64,000 nt of DNA from Actinoplanes sp. DH11 (GCF_020873875.1 NZ_JAHWGU010000009.1:62001-126000), one strand, 5' to 3'. Shown: positions 26,624 through 35,549, counted from the first letter of the stretch. Program-made: numbers and translations. Notes: generated by a model from the letters alone, not told the origin.

Positions 26624-27658
26624 ATGCTCATCGGGGCCACCTTCAAGAAGTCCGAGATTTCGCACTGGCAGCCGCGGCTGACGAAGAACGAGATCTTCCG
26701 GATCTTCCCCAACGCTGACGGGCTGCCGCCGGCCTGGACGGATCCTCGGTACCAGTACTGCAAGGAAGTGGGCGCCATCCCGTTCATCTCCAGCAAGGTC
26801 GACGGCGACCCGGGCAAGCTGGGGGAGCTGCGGGAACTGCTCGCCGGCATGCCGTCCTGGGTCAAGGTCCTCTACCTGACGGACCGGCACGAACCCGAGG
26901 ACGACACCACCGCGGACGGCACGAAGCTCACTCCGCAGGGCTATCAGGACAACTTCAACGCCGTGCTGACCATGGTACGGACAGAGCTCCCGCCGCCCGT
27001 GCGGTCCCGCGTCCGGTGCGGCCCGGTCCTCACCAAGCAGTGGACCGAGAACCACCCCGATCGCACCTACCGGACCTGGGACCCGGGGACGGGTGACTTC
27101 TTCGGTGTCGACGCGTACGTCAACTCCTGGTCGGCGGAGGACGGCAGCACCGTGTTCACCCGGTACCCCGATGCCGGCACGTGGCTCCAGAAGGTCAAGA
27201 CGTACCGCTTCAACGGCTCTGACGCCCGGCCGCGCATCCTGCCCGAGCTCGGCGCCATCCAGCCGCACTGGGACCGGGACGGTGCGGCCCGCGCCGCGTT
27301 CATGCAGGACGTGCACACCGAACTGTCCAGCTGGAACCCGAACACCACCGGCTGGGCGTTCCAGGGTTGGATCTGGTGGAACACCGAGGGCACCAGCGGC
27401 CGGGACATCAGGACTGTCGGCAAGCACCGCTGGTTCCAGCTGGACCACCGGCACAACGGCAAGCCGCTGATCCAGCGCGGTCGCGTCGTCGACCCGCAGG
27501 GCGGTTACGAGGTGCTCAGCAGCGAGGCGCTCCGGATGTTCAACACCCTGGCCCTGCTGGACCGGCGCACCGAGAGCCTCGAGATCAGCCCGGCGGACTG
27601 GCCGCACATCACCCTGCCCGTGGCAGGCGTCCCGGTCGCCCCGGTGGTGCAGCCGTGA
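26624..27658 (+). CDS. Unknown protein with glycoside-hydrolase-like (TIM barrel) look
   Basis: A 344-residue soluble protein without signal peptide. WTDPRYQYCKEVGAIPFISSKVDG, LYLTDRHEPEDD, FFGVDAYVNSW, and LPELGAIQPHWDRDG followed by WWNTEG suggest a barrel with acidic residues at strand ends, as in GH26-like or GH39-like hydrolases. HEPED and PELG would be the acid/base and nucleophile glutamates; this is inference. A GH fold in a cytoplasmic protein is unusual, and the upstream 270 bases show no signal. A terminator hairpin follows. Confidence 0.5.
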   Translation: MLIGATFKKSEISHWQPRLTKNEIFRIFPNADGLPPAWTDPRYQYCKEVGAIPFISSKVDGDPGKLGELRELLAGMPSWVKVLYLTDRHEPEDDTTADGTKLTPQGYQDNFNAVLTMVRTELPPPVRSRVRCGPVLTKQWTENHPDRTYRTWDPGTGDFFGVDAYVNSWSAEDGSTVFTRYPDAGTWLQKVKTYRFNGSDARPRILPELGAIQPHWDRDGAARAAFMQDVHTELSSWNPNTTGWAFQGWIWWNTEGTSGRDIRTVGKHRWFQLDHRHNGKPLIQRGRVVDPQGGYEVLSSEALRMFNTLALLDRRTESLEISPADWPHITLPVAGVPVAPVVQP

Positions 27659-27662
27659 CGGT

Positions 27663-27701
27663 GGTCACCGGCTCCGATGTGACGTGTCGGGGCCGGTGAC
27701 C
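27663..27701. terminator. Hairpin between convergent genes
   Basis: GGTCACCGGCTCC (27663-27675) pairs with GGGGCCGGTGACC (27689-27701) over 13 pairs with one G-T and a 13-base loop. It lies between the plus-strand gene ending at 27658 and the YciI gene ending at 27714, so it can serve both. Confidence 0.7.
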
Positions 27702-27713
27702 GGCCGGGTGCTC

Positions 27714-28040
27714 TCAATCCTGCAGCGGCCAGACCTCGACCACGCCGTAGGCGACCGCGCACGGCGTCCCGGACGCGATCTGGACGGCCTCGGCCGCCGT
27801 TGCCGCCTCGATGACGGCGAACCCGGCCACCGGCAGCGATGCCGACAGGAACGGGCCCTCCTGAGTGGTGACGCCGGCCGCCGCGTGGTTGCGCACCTGC
27901 ACCGGGGGGCCGGCGATGCCCATCACCACACTGTCCCGGCGCAGCAGCTCGTCGTGCTCGTGGGCGGCGTCCCGCACACCCTGTTCGGTGCGGTCGTAGC
28001 CGTCCCGGTCGCCGTACCCGATGGTCACGAACTTCGCCAT
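27714..28040 (-). CDS. YciI family protein
   Basis: The 108-residue protein begins MAKFVTIGYGDRDGYDRT and has a HEHDELLRRDSVVMGIAG core and the C-terminal AAEAVQIASGTPCAVAYGVVEVWPL, the ferredoxin-like fold of the YciI/YCII dimeric proteins. Some members are small dehydrochlorinase-like enzymes or sigma-factor partners; no catalytic proof is available here. Another YciI protein lies at 41247, next to a DUF5937 regulator. Confidence 0.75.
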   Translation of the reverse strand: MAKFVTIGYGDRDGYDRTEQGVRDAAHEHDELLRRDSVVMGIAGPPVQVRNHAAAGVTTQEGPFLSASLPVAGFAVIEAATAAEAVQIASGTPCAVAYGVVEVWPLQD

Positions 28041-28165
28041 GGCTCACTCCTCTAACCGATTGCACTCTGCAATCAGTCTAGCCGGGTTGCCGCCCGGCCG
28101 CTGACCACGCGACGAGCCGGGCTTCGGGCCGTACTGTCGCTCACGACGGCGCTAAGATCCGCGCT

Positions 28166-29005
28166 GTGCCGTTCGACGACCTGACGCCGGACCAACGTGA
28201 CCTGATCGGCCGGTGGCTGCCCGGTGCGACGGTCGAACGCGACCACAGCTGGGGCGTGGTGCAGACCACGGTGCTGGAGATGGCGTACGCCGGATCCCGG
28301 GTCATCGTCAAAGCCGGCGGCCCCGACGATCACCACATCGCCCGCGAGATCAACGCCCACCGGAACTGGACGCGCCCGTGGACCGCGCTCGGCCGCGCCC
28401 CGGTGATGCTGCACGGCAGTGTCGCGGCGAAACTGCTCGTCGCCACGTACCTGCCCGGCTCCCTGGTCCTCGGCAGCGGGCACGCCACCGACCCCGGCGC
28501 CTACCGGCAGGCCGGCGAACTGCTGGCCCTGCTGCACCACCAGCTCGGCGACACCGACCCGGACTACGAGCGGCGCGAGAACGAGAAGTGCCTGGTCCAT
28601 CTCGACGGCCCGCACCGCATCGACGCCGGCACCACCGCACGGCTGCGCGCCGCGATCACGTCCTGGCCGGCGCCGCCTTCGCGGGTCGTGCCGACCCACG
28701 GCGACTGGCAGCCCCGCAACTGGCTCGTCCACGACGGCGTGGTCAGCGTCATCGATTTCGGGCGGGCGGCGATGCGGCCGGCGTACACCGATTTCTCCCG
28801 CCTCGCCGCCCAGGAGTTCCGCACCGATCCGCGGCTGGAGGCGGCGTTCCTCGAGGGGTACGGCTCCGACCCGCGCGACACCCCCGCCTGGCACCGCGGC
28901 CGGGTGCGCGAGGCGCTCGCCACCGCGTGCTGGGCCTACCGCGTGGGCGACGAGCCGTTCGAGGCACAGGGCCACCGCATGATCGCCGAAGCGCTGCCGG
29001 CCTGA
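28166..29005 (+). CDS. Aminoglycoside phosphotransferase (APH) family kinase
   Basis: A 279-residue APH/choline-kinase fold: Brenner motif HGDWQPRN at 178-185, and IDFGR at 196-200 as the metal-binding DFG-like triad. The N-terminal lobe has RVIVKAGG as the ATP-binding Lys strand. It begins with GTG. Such proteins phosphorylate small sugars, choline or antibiotics; nothing in the context indicates the substrate, so resistance should not be assumed. A short hairpin follows at 29008. Confidence 0.8.
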   Translation: MPFDDLTPDQRDLIGRWLPGATVERDHSWGVVQTTVLEMAYAGSRVIVKAGGPDDHHIAREINAHRNWTRPWTALGRAPVMLHGSVAAKLLVATYLPGSLVLGSGHATDPGAYRQAGELLALLHHQLGDTDPDYERRENEKCLVHLDGPHRIDAGTTARLRAAITSWPAPPSRVVPTHGDWQPRNWLVHDGVVSVIDFGRAAMRPAYTDFSRLAAQEFRTDPRLEAAFLEGYGSDPRDTPAWHRGRVREALATACWAYRVGDEPFEAQGHRMIAEALPA

Positions 29006-29007
29006 CC

Positions 29008-29024
29008 GCGGGCCGGCCGCCCGC
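29008..29024. terminator. Short GC hairpin after the APH gene
   Basis: GCGGGC (29008-29013) and GCCCGC (29019-29024) form a 6-bp stem with a 5-base loop, 3 bases after the stop. It lies in the 166-base gap to a convergent gene; otherwise that gap shows nothing. Confidence 0.4.
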
Positions 29025-29171
29025 TGTCGTCGGCTCGTTGCCGGCCTCGATCTCGCCCTGCCTGCTCGCCGTCGTCGACGCCCTGCCGCTGCCACCACTT
29101 CCGGCGCCCGGCTGCTCATCGACGGCGGCGACCCGCTCCGCGAACTCCGCATCCCCGGGACTGACCGCCGC

Positions 29172-30197
29172 TCACCAGGACCCGGGGTCGTTGACGTCGT
29201 CCGCCGGCGTGTAACCGCTCAGCACCGCCACGGCGTCCGTCTCCGCGTACCCCTCGCCCAACCCGTCGAAGAAGACCTCCACCTGGCCGGGGTGCACGAA
29301 CGTCTCCAGGATGCCGCTGCCCTGCCGCCGGGCCGTCCACGGCCCGGCCGTGATCGTGCCGGCCCGTCCGTCGCCGTGCTCGCTGCGCTGCGCCCGCACC
29401 GTGAGCCACCGCCCCTGGTCGTCGCCGACCACCAGCGAGCCCTCCGAGAACGGCCCGGACGCCCGGTCGAAGCCCACCGAGCACTGCCGCACTCGCGCGC
29501 CGGCGGGCAGCACTGTCAACCGGAACGGCACCGCGCAGCGCAGGCCCCCGTCGAACCGCACCTCGCCCGCCGCCGCCATCACCGCGGTGCTGTCGGCGGC
29601 GTACATGTCGAGTCGCGCCCGCACCCCGCCGACCGGCTCCCATCGCAGGATCCACAGGTCCGGGCCGCCCACGCCAGGGTCGCGCGTCACCGTTCCCGCC
29701 CGGCCGGCCACCGCGACCTCGGCCGGCGCGCCGGGCTGCCCCGACGACGCCAGCGTCTGCCGCAACCCGTCGAGCGCAGCCGCGTCCCGGGCCAGCGTGA
29801 GCCGTCCCTGCCGGTCCGGCCCCCGGAATTCCACCGTCTCGGTGCCACGCCCGGCACTCCACGACACGGTGTCCGCACCGGCGACAAGCGCGTCCGCGGT
29901 GAAGTGCAGGACACCCGGGTCGGTGCCGACCGCCGCGGGATGCTGCTGAGCGCCCTGCCCCGGCAACGCCACCGGCAGGGCGGACGTGGCCCACTGATGC
30001 GTGGTGGCCGGCCGGCTGAGCACCGCCACGCCCGCACACACGCCGAGAACGACGGCGCCCACCCAGCCCAGCGCCCGCCGCCGCCGAATCCCGGCACCTC
30101 GGCGCCGCGCCCCGGCGACCAGCGCCGCCGCGTCCACCGCACCGCCGGCGTGCTGCCGCAGTGTCGCGGCGAGCCGGTCATCGAACTCCACACTCAC
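29172..30197 (-). CDS. Single-pass membrane protein coupled to a SigE-type sigma factor
   Basis: The 341-residue protein has a cytoplasmic N-terminus (VEFDDRLAATLRQHAGG), one membrane segment (ALGWVGAVVLGVCAGVAVL, about 42-60) and a large extracytoplasmic domain with two cysteines (GGLRCAVPF, VRQCSVGF). Its GTG overlaps the sigma-factor stop as GTGA. Position and topology are those of an anti-sigma or sensor partner, although no ZAS zinc-binding motif (HxxxCxxC) is present, so an anti-sigma role is only inferred from context. Confidence 0.65.
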   Translation of the reverse strand: MSVEFDDRLAATLRQHAGGAVDAAALVAGARRRGAGIRRRRALGWVGAVVLGVCAGVAVLSRPATTHQWATSALPVALPGQGAQQHPAAVGTDPGVLHFTADALVAGADTVSWSAGRGTETVEFRGPDRQGRLTLARDAAALDGLRQTLASSGQPGAPAEVAVAGRAGTVTRDPGVGGPDLWILRWEPVGGVRARLDMYAADSTAVMAAAGEVRFDGGLRCAVPFRLTVLPAGARVRQCSVGFDRASGPFSEGSLVVGDDQGRWLTVRAQRSEHGDGRAGTITAGPWTARRQGSGILETFVHPGQVEVFFDGLGEGYAETDAVAVLSGYTPADDVNDPGSW

Positions 30198-30682
30198 CTG
30201 TCGGCCCCCGTCAGCTCGTCCCGCCGGCGCCGCAACGCGGTGAGCGCCCGCTTCGCATGCGTGCGCACCGTCCCCGTGGAACAGTCGAGGATCGCCGCGA
30301 TCGCGTTGTCGTCCAGGTCCTCGTAGTACCGCAGCACCACCACCGTGCGCTGCCGCTTCGGCAGCGCACACACCAGCCGCCACATCTCGTCACGCCCCGC
30401 CACCTCGGCCGCCTCGTCGGTGACCCGCGGCCGGTCCGCCACCGCGGGCACCGGGACGTCCCGGCTGCCGCGACGACGCCACCAGGAGTGGTGGGCGTTC
30501 ACCAGCATTCGGCGCACATACGTGTCGGGCTGCTCCAGGCGCGAGATGCGCCACCACCGGGCGTAGGCGCGAGCCAGCACGTCCTGCACCAGATCCTCGG
30601 CGCGGTGCTCGTCACCGCACAGCAACCGGGCCACCCGCACCAGCCCCGGCCCGCGCGCGAACGCGTACTCCTCGAACGTCAC
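30194..30682 (-). CDS. SigE family RNA polymerase sigma factor (ECF)
   Basis: The 162-residue extracytoplasmic-function sigma factor shows region 2 (FARGPGLVRVARLLCGDEHRAEDLVQDVLARAYARW) and region 4 (LPKRQRTVVVLRYYEDLDDNAIAAILDCSTGTVRTHAKRALTAL), with the pattern of the actinobacterial SigE subfamily. GTG start at 30682. It is translationally coupled to the membrane protein downstream, the usual sigma/anti-sigma arrangement. No recognisable own promoter was assigned in the 300-base upstream gap. Confidence 0.9.
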   Translation of the reverse strand: MTFEEYAFARGPGLVRVARLLCGDEHRAEDLVQDVLARAYARWWRISRLEQPDTYVRRMLVNAHHSWWRRRGSRDVPVPAVADRPRVTDEAAEVAGRDEMWRLVCALPKRQRTVVVLRYYEDLDDNAIAAILDCSTGTVRTHAKRALTALRRRRDELTGADR

Positions 30683-30810
30683 ACCCTATTCAACGCTCCT
30701 GCCCACCCCCGGCGTAGACAGCGATCAACACCAAAGATGCGGTACGGGTCCGGCGCACCCACCCACCCCGGCATCCCGCCCGTCCCGTGCCGCTGGGCAA
30801 CGCGATACCG

Positions 30811-30848
30811 CCACCCGGCCGCGCCACCGCCACCCGGCCGCGCCACCG
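30811..30848. repeat. 19-bp direct repeat
   Basis: CCACCCGGCCGCGCCACCG occurs at 30811-30829 and 30830-30848. The remaining 300-base gap between the sigma gene and the SIMPL gene otherwise holds only a weakly AT-rich stretch at 30940-30980 that should contain the promoter for the SIMPL gene. Confidence 0.75.
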
Positions 30849-30982
30849 CCGGCAGAGCGCGCCGCCGCCGGCAGCTCAACGACGCTGCACGGGGCCAACG
30901 CGGCGGATCGCGAGGAGTGGAATGCCGGAGGAATCAGAGGCGCGGCCGTAAATTGGTACAAAAGCTACTCAAGGGACGGTAA

Positions 30983-31888
30983 ATGAACAAGCTTCGCGTC
31001 ACCCTGCCCGCTCTCGCCGCCCTGACGGCCCTCGCCGCGCCGTCCGCGGCCCTGCTCACCGCCAACCCCGCTCCGGCGGCGCCACTTACCGGCAGCCCCG
31101 CAGCGGAGCCGCTCACTGGCGACCCCGCCCCGGCCTCGGCCGGCGCCGCCGTCAAGCCTGCCGCGGAAGTCACCGCGAAGCCCTCGTCGAAGTCCACCGC
31201 CAAGCCCACCGCCAAGCCCACGGCGAAGGCCGCCGCGAAGCCCGCCGACCACAACCGGGAGAGCGTCCTGGTGACCGGTCAGGGTCAGGTGTACGGGCAA
31301 CCCGACACGCTCACCGCGAACTTCGCGGTGGAAGCGGCCGCCGCCACGGTCGACGCCGCCCTGGAGCAGGCCACCGCGGCGGCCACCCGGATGCGTGACT
31401 CGCTGGCCCGCGCCGGTGTGCCCGCCGCCGACCTGCAGACCACTGATGTCCGCGTCAGTTCCACCAAGGACGAGAAGGAGAAGATCACCGGCTACACCGT
31501 CAACCAGGGGCTGACCGCGAAGATCCGGAACCTGCCCAAGGCCGGGGCGACGATGGCCGCGGCCATCGCGGCGGGCGGGGACGCCGCACGGCTCAACGGT
31601 GTCTCGTTCGCGATCGAGGACGACGCCGCCCTGCTTGCCGAGGCGCGGCGGAAGGCGTTCGCCGACGCCCGGGGGAAGGCCGAACTGTACGCCCGCGAGG
31701 CCCGCCGCACCCTCGACCGGGTCGTCATGGTCAATGAGGGGGCGCCCAGCTACCGGCCGTACGAGCAGGACCGGGCGGCCGCGATGCTCGCCATGGCGGA
31801 CTTCGCGATCCCGATCGAGCCGGGCCGCCAGCAACTGTCGGTGACGGTCACCGTGGAGTGGGCCTTCGGCGCCGCCGACGGTCGCTGA
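30983..31888 (+). CDS. Secreted SIMPL-domain protein
   Basis: A 301-residue protein with a signal peptide (MNKLRVTLPALAALTALAAPSAA, cleavage near PAPAA). An Ala/Lys/Pro/Thr-rich low-complexity linker (about 38-90, with AKPTAKPTAKAAAKP) follows. The SIMPL domain itself (about 95-300) includes VTGQGQVYGQPDTLTANFAV, VPAADLQTTDVRVSS, GYTVNQGLTAKIRN and the end FAIPIEPGRQQLSVTVTVEWAF. SIMPL proteins (YggE/BP26-like) are secreted or envelope proteins linked to oxidative stress. It begins with ATG after GGGACGG; the Lys-rich linker may contact teichoic or nucleic polyanions. Confidence 0.85.
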   Translation: MNKLRVTLPALAALTALAAPSAALLTANPAPAAPLTGSPAAEPLTGDPAPASAGAAVKPAAEVTAKPSSKSTAKPTAKPTAKAAAKPADHNRESVLVTGQGQVYGQPDTLTANFAVEAAAATVDAALEQATAAATRMRDSLARAGVPAADLQTTDVRVSSTKDEKEKITGYTVNQGLTAKIRNLPKAGATMAAAIAAGGDAARLNGVSFAIEDDAALLAEARRKAFADARGKAELYAREARRTLDRVVMVNEGAPSYRPYEQDRAAAMLAMADFAIPIEPGRQQLSVTVTVEWAFGAADGR

Positions 31889-31910
31889 CACCTGTCGTTA
31901 AGCTGCGAGG

Positions 31911-32237
31911 ATGGTCCGGGACGAGTTGTTGCTGCTGCGCGCGCGGGCGGAGGGTGAGGCGGCGACGCTGGCCCGGGACCTGCAGGCACTGTTCGCGGCG
32001 TCGCGGGATTCGAACGCCGACGACGAGCACGACCCGGAGGGCGCCACCATCGGGTTCGAGCGGGCGCAGCTCACCGCGCTGCTGGTCGCCGCGCGCGAGC
32101 GGATCGCCGAGGTCGACGACGCGCTGCACCGGGTGGAGGCGGGGGCGTACGGCACCTGCGAAGGCTGCGGCCGCCCGATCGCCGCCGAACGGCTCGCCGC
32201 CCGGCCGTTCGCCCGCCGCTGCGTGGCCTGCGCCTGA
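31911..32237 (+). CDS. DksA/TraR-type zinc-finger protein
   Basis: The 108-residue protein has an N-terminal coiled-coil (LLLLRARAEGEAATLARDLQALF) and a C-terminal four-cysteine zinc finger: C83, C86, C104 and C107 (TCEGCGRPI and CVACA). Between the coiled coil and finger is ERIAEVDDALHRVEAGAYG. This is the actinobacterial DksA/TraR C4 type. These proteins bind RNA polymerase through the secondary channel in other bacteria. The last 6 codons form the start of a duplicated unit. Confidence 0.85.
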   Translation: MVRDELLLLRARAEGEAATLARDLQALFAASRDSNADDEHDPEGATIGFERAQLTALLVAARERIAEVDDALHRVEAGAYGTCEGCGRPIAAERLAARPFARRCVACA

Positions 32238-32331
32238 CGGCGGCGCGGGGCTTGCGGCCGATGTCAGCTCGGGCGTGCGTGGCCTGCGCCTGACGGGGGC
32301 GCGGGGCTCGGCCGATCTCAGGCCGGGCGCA
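32220..32331. repeat. 56-bp tandem duplication of the DksA gene tail
   Basis: TGCGTGGCCTGCGCCTGACG begins at 32220 and again at 32276. The 56-base unit therefore starts exactly at the codon of C104 and covers the stop, so the second copy carries a second untranslated C-terminal end. Confidence 0.85.
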
Positions 32332-32365
32332 CCGGGGCACGGCGGCCGGCTCGGAATCCGCGCCC

Positions 32366-33070
32366 TCAGGAAGACGCCGGCGGCTTGCGTGCCACCAGCA
32401 GCTGGACCCGGACACCGGGCAGGGCCAGCGGCACCAGCCGCACCGCGAACCCGGCCGCCGACAGGTCGTCGCGGACGGCGCGCAGCGGCGTGGTCCGGTA
32501 GTACATGACGAAGGGCGGCCGCCACAACGCGTTGCGCACCCGCATGACGGCGTCGAAGCCGAGCGCCGCCCAGTGCGCCACCGACGTCACCGGGGCCGCC
32601 GCGCCCAGCGGGAAGGCGAACAGCCCACCCGGCCGCAGGGCCCGGAACACCCCCGCGAAGACGGCGGGACGTTCGGCGGGCAGGAAGTGCCCGAGCGCGC
32701 CGAACGTCACCGCCACGTCGAAGCCGGCCGTGAACGGCAGGGCGCGGGCGTCGGCGCGCACCCAGGTGGCGCCGGGGTGCACGGACCGGGCCTGGGTGAG
32801 CATCCCGGTGCTGAAGTCGACACCGGTGACCCGGTCCGGGCACAGCTGCCGCAGCACCCGCACGCCCGCCCCGGTGCCGCAGCACACGTCGAGGCCGTCG
32901 CGGAACGGCCCGAACCCGCCCAGCGCCTCGATGGTGGCGTCGAGCAGGAAGTCCGGGGTCCGGAACGGCGTGTGGTCGAATTTCGGCGCCAGCAGGTCGT
33001 AGCCGCGTTCGACCGAGGACAGTGCCTGCACGGTCAGTTCACGCAGCGACGGACCCTGTGGCGAGAACAC
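32366..33070 (-). CDS. Class I SAM-dependent methyltransferase
   Basis: A 234-residue Rossmann-type methyltransferase: motif I LDVCCGTGAGVRVL (about 60-72), VTGVDFSTGMLTQAR, then RADARALPFTAGFDVAVTFGALGHFLP and ALRPGGLFAFPLG. It resembles the ubiquinone/menaquinone (UbiE-like) family but also many unrelated small-molecule methylases; the substrate is unknown. The gene stands alone, with a small acidic-protein gene 9 bases upstream of its start and no partner enzyme adjacent. Confidence 0.85.
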   Translation of the reverse strand: MFSPQGPSLRELTVQALSSVERGYDLLAPKFDHTPFRTPDFLLDATIEALGGFGPFRDGLDVCCGTGAGVRVLRQLCPDRVTGVDFSTGMLTQARSVHPGATWVRADARALPFTAGFDVAVTFGALGHFLPAERPAVFAGVFRALRPGGLFAFPLGAAAPVTSVAHWAALGFDAVMRVRNALWRPPFVMYYRTTPLRAVRDDLSAAGFAVRLVPLALPGVRVQLLVARKPPASS

Positions 33071-33079
33071 GACCCGAGC

Positions 33080-33217
33080 CTATCCGGCGGGTTCGAGGAA
33101 CTCCGGGCCCTCGTCCTCGGGGTCCTCGGTGACCAGCTCGGGCACGGTCGTCTCGTCCTCGACGGCGGCGGCCACCTCCGGTGACTCCTCCAGCGGTTCC
33201 CAGTCCTGTTCGGTCAT
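33080..33217 (-). CDS. Small acidic protein, 45 residues
   Basis: An ATG gene of 45 residues (MTEQDWEPLEESPEVAAAVEDE...), almost without positive charge. It has a GAGGAGTG ribosome site and stands 9 bases upstream of the methyltransferase gene start, so it probably heads that transcript. Similar in style to the 48-residue protein at 15233-15379. No family known. May act as a small antitoxin-like or chaperone-like acidic peptide, but nothing shows this. Confidence 0.55.
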   Translation of the reverse strand: MTEQDWEPLEESPEVAAAVEDETTVPELVTEDPEDEGPEFLEPAG

Positions 33218-33279
33218 GATCACTCCTCGACGTGGCTGCGACGTACCTGACAGGCGCTGTACCCGCAACCCGCCGAAGA

Positions 33280-34830
33280 TCAACCCGTGGGCGCGGACAA
33301 CTCGACGAGCAGTTCGGACAGCGCTGCCGCGTCGGCGGCACCCATCGGGACGACCCGCGCGGCCTGCCAGTGATCCGACCAGTGGCGATCCAGCCAGACC
33401 TCGGTGACCTGCTGGTAGCCGGTCGGGTCCGACGCCGAGGAGGTCGTGCCGGGCGAGATCTCGACCACCAGCGTCAGGTCGCCCGGCAGGTCCCGCGCCA
33501 GCCGCGTGTGCACGCGGCCGGCCGTGAGGTACCCGTTGCCGCTCCATCGCCCGCCCAGCAGGCGCACCACCCGGTCCGTCGGCACCGGCCCGAAACCGGT
33601 CAGGCTCGTCGCCGCCCGCTGCTCGTCGGCAAGCGTCACCACCGGGCGGTTCACCTGCGGAAACGGTTGCAGGACCTCGTAGTCGGCGAACGTCTGCGCC
33701 CACCCGGCCAGCTCGTCACGCAACTCGGCCGGATGCAGGATCCCCAGCGACGCCCCCGGATCGACGGCCGCGGTCGTGTCGTGCCGGTCCGCGAGACTGC
33801 CGTCCTCCGCGATCCGCAGCGCCCGCACCAGCCGGCCCGCGTCGTACTCGCCCCACAGGACCCGCCGCACGATCGGCCCCAGCACCGGATGGGGGAGCAG
33901 GACCGTCGTCAGGTCACGCGCGGGCCGTACCCGACGGGTGAGCATGTCGCGTTCCAGGCGCGCGATCTGCGCCGCCGCGCCCGCCCGCAGCTCCATTGAA
34001 TCGCAGGAACCACTGGTACGCCTCCGGCCGCGTGTCCTTCACCCCCGGCTTCGGGGGTCGGGCCAGGCGTCGCCCGCCGGCACCCACGACGTACGGGGTC
34101 AGATGCTCGTCGGTGCCCACCCGGAACACCCGTGACCCGTAGTCGAGGGTCAGCCCCGCGTCCAACCCGTGCGTGCTCGCCAGCCGGTCCGCGAGCTGCG
34201 CGACGGACAACCCGCGCCGCGCCGCCGCCTGCCGCAGATAGTCGGCGGCCCGCTCGTTCGTCGGCCCGCCGGACATGCCCTCCTCGATCGACAGCAGGTG
34301 CCGCAGTGCCACATCCCCACCGCTGGTGGCAAGCACCGCGAAGCCGTCGGCGGCCCGTGCGTAGCGGCCTTTCGCCGGCCACGACCGCACCAGCGGCGCC
34401 AGCCGGTCCATCGTGGTGTCGTCGCCGACGTGCGCCTGCGCCGGGACCACCCAGGACTCGGCGGGCGGCATCCCGTCGGCGATCCACGCGTCCAGCAGCG
34501 CCCGCCCGAACGCGGCCACGCTGCCCCGGTCGGCGTCCGCGATCAGCCGCGCGGCCGGTGCTTGAGCAGGGACGGCTTCTGGATCAGCGCCCGCGCCGGC
34601 GCGTCCGGCCCCTTGGCGATCAGCCAGGACACCTGCGGTGCGGTCAGGTCGGCGAGCCGGTCGGCGCCGGTGGCCGCGGTGCCCCAGTCCGGCTGCTCCC
34701 GCCCGTGGTCGAGGGCCGCGGCCCGGGACAGCCAGCGCTCGCGCTCACCGTCCTGCCACACCACGACTGTCGGATCGGTGCAGACCAGACCCTCCACCAC
34801 GCCGTGCCCACGATGCCGCCCCGCAGCCAT
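33280..34830 (-). pseudogene. Broken DUF4132 gene (two frameshifts, 5' truncated)
   Basis: Three adjoining frames together form one protein with DUF4132 features. The first (34830-34543) reads DPTVVVWQDGERERWL...DRLADLTAPQVSWLIAKGPDAPA. The second (about 34552-33990) reads AARLIADADRGSVAAFGRALLDAW and VPAQAHVGDDTTMDRLAPLVRSW, then DTRPEAYQWFLRF. The third (33996-33280) reads MELRAGAAAQIARLERDML to the C-terminus. Frame shifts are needed near 34550 and near 34000. DUF4132 proteins are normally around 1,000 residues; here about 515 remain and the N-terminal half is missing. Two frameshifts in one gene point to real decay, but assembly errors cannot be excluded. Confidence 0.65.
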
Positions 34831-34997
34831 CCACCCGCCTCCCGCTCGCACCCGGCCATCCCGGCACCGGCATCGTGCCATCGGCCACCGACATTCCTCG
34901 TGATAGGTGCGAGCCGGTATGCCCGTACCCATTGATGTTCATCTTTTGAACCGGGCATCGTCGAGGGGTCCCTTCCCCTCATCCCCGGAGGAAGTCA

Positions 34998-35537
34998 ATG
35001 CTCCGCAGACTCGCGGCGGCCATCATCGCCGCCCTCGCCGTGACCGGCGTGCAGGTGGTCACCGCCGCCCCCGCCAGCGCCGCGCCGCGCATCCTGTACT
35101 ACGACGCCAGCCAGGCACAGGAGTTCCGTTCCGTGGTGGACCAGGGCGCGCAGATCTGGAACAGCCGGGTCGCGAACGTCCGCCTGCAACCCGTCACCGC
35201 CGGACGCACCCCCAACATCCGCGTCTACGCCGACAACGGCTGGCCCCGGGCCATCACCACGTCACTCGGCAACGGCCGCTGGTACATGGGCCGGCAAGCC
35301 GTGAACCAGGGCTACTACCAGCCCCGCATCGCCGCACACGAGTTCGGCCACCTGCTCGGCCTCCCGGACCGCCGCACCGGCCTGTGCGCCGACCTGATGT
35401 CCGGCAGCAGCGCGCCGGTGAGCTGCACCAACCCCAACCCGAACAGCCGCGAGGCGTCGACCGTCAACGCCAACTTCGCGACCACGGCGGCGACCGCCGA
35501 GACCCGCACCTACACCTGGACCGTCGCCGCCTCCTGA
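34998..35537 (+). CDS. Snapalysin-type secreted metalloprotease
   Basis: The 179-residue protein has a signal peptide (MLRRLAAAIIAALAVTGVQVV...PASA, cleavage before APRILYYDA) and the zinc site HEFGHLLGLPD (H114, E115, H118, D124), the HExxHxxGxxD form typical of snapalysins (M7, Streptomyces small neutral protease). The C-terminal part has two conserved cysteines and NPNSREASTVNANF as in that family. GGAGGAAG precedes the ATG. The enzyme is expected to be released outside the cell; a strong terminator follows. Confidence 0.9.
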   Translation: MLRRLAAAIIAALAVTGVQVVTAAPASAAPRILYYDASQAQEFRSVVDQGAQIWNSRVANVRLQPVTAGRTPNIRVYADNGWPRAITTSLGNGRWYMGRQAVNQGYYQPRIAAHEFGHLLGLPDRRTGLCADLMSGSSAPVSCTNPNPNSREASTVNANFATTAATAETRTYTWTVAAS

Positions 35538-35549
35538 CGCGGCCTCGTC

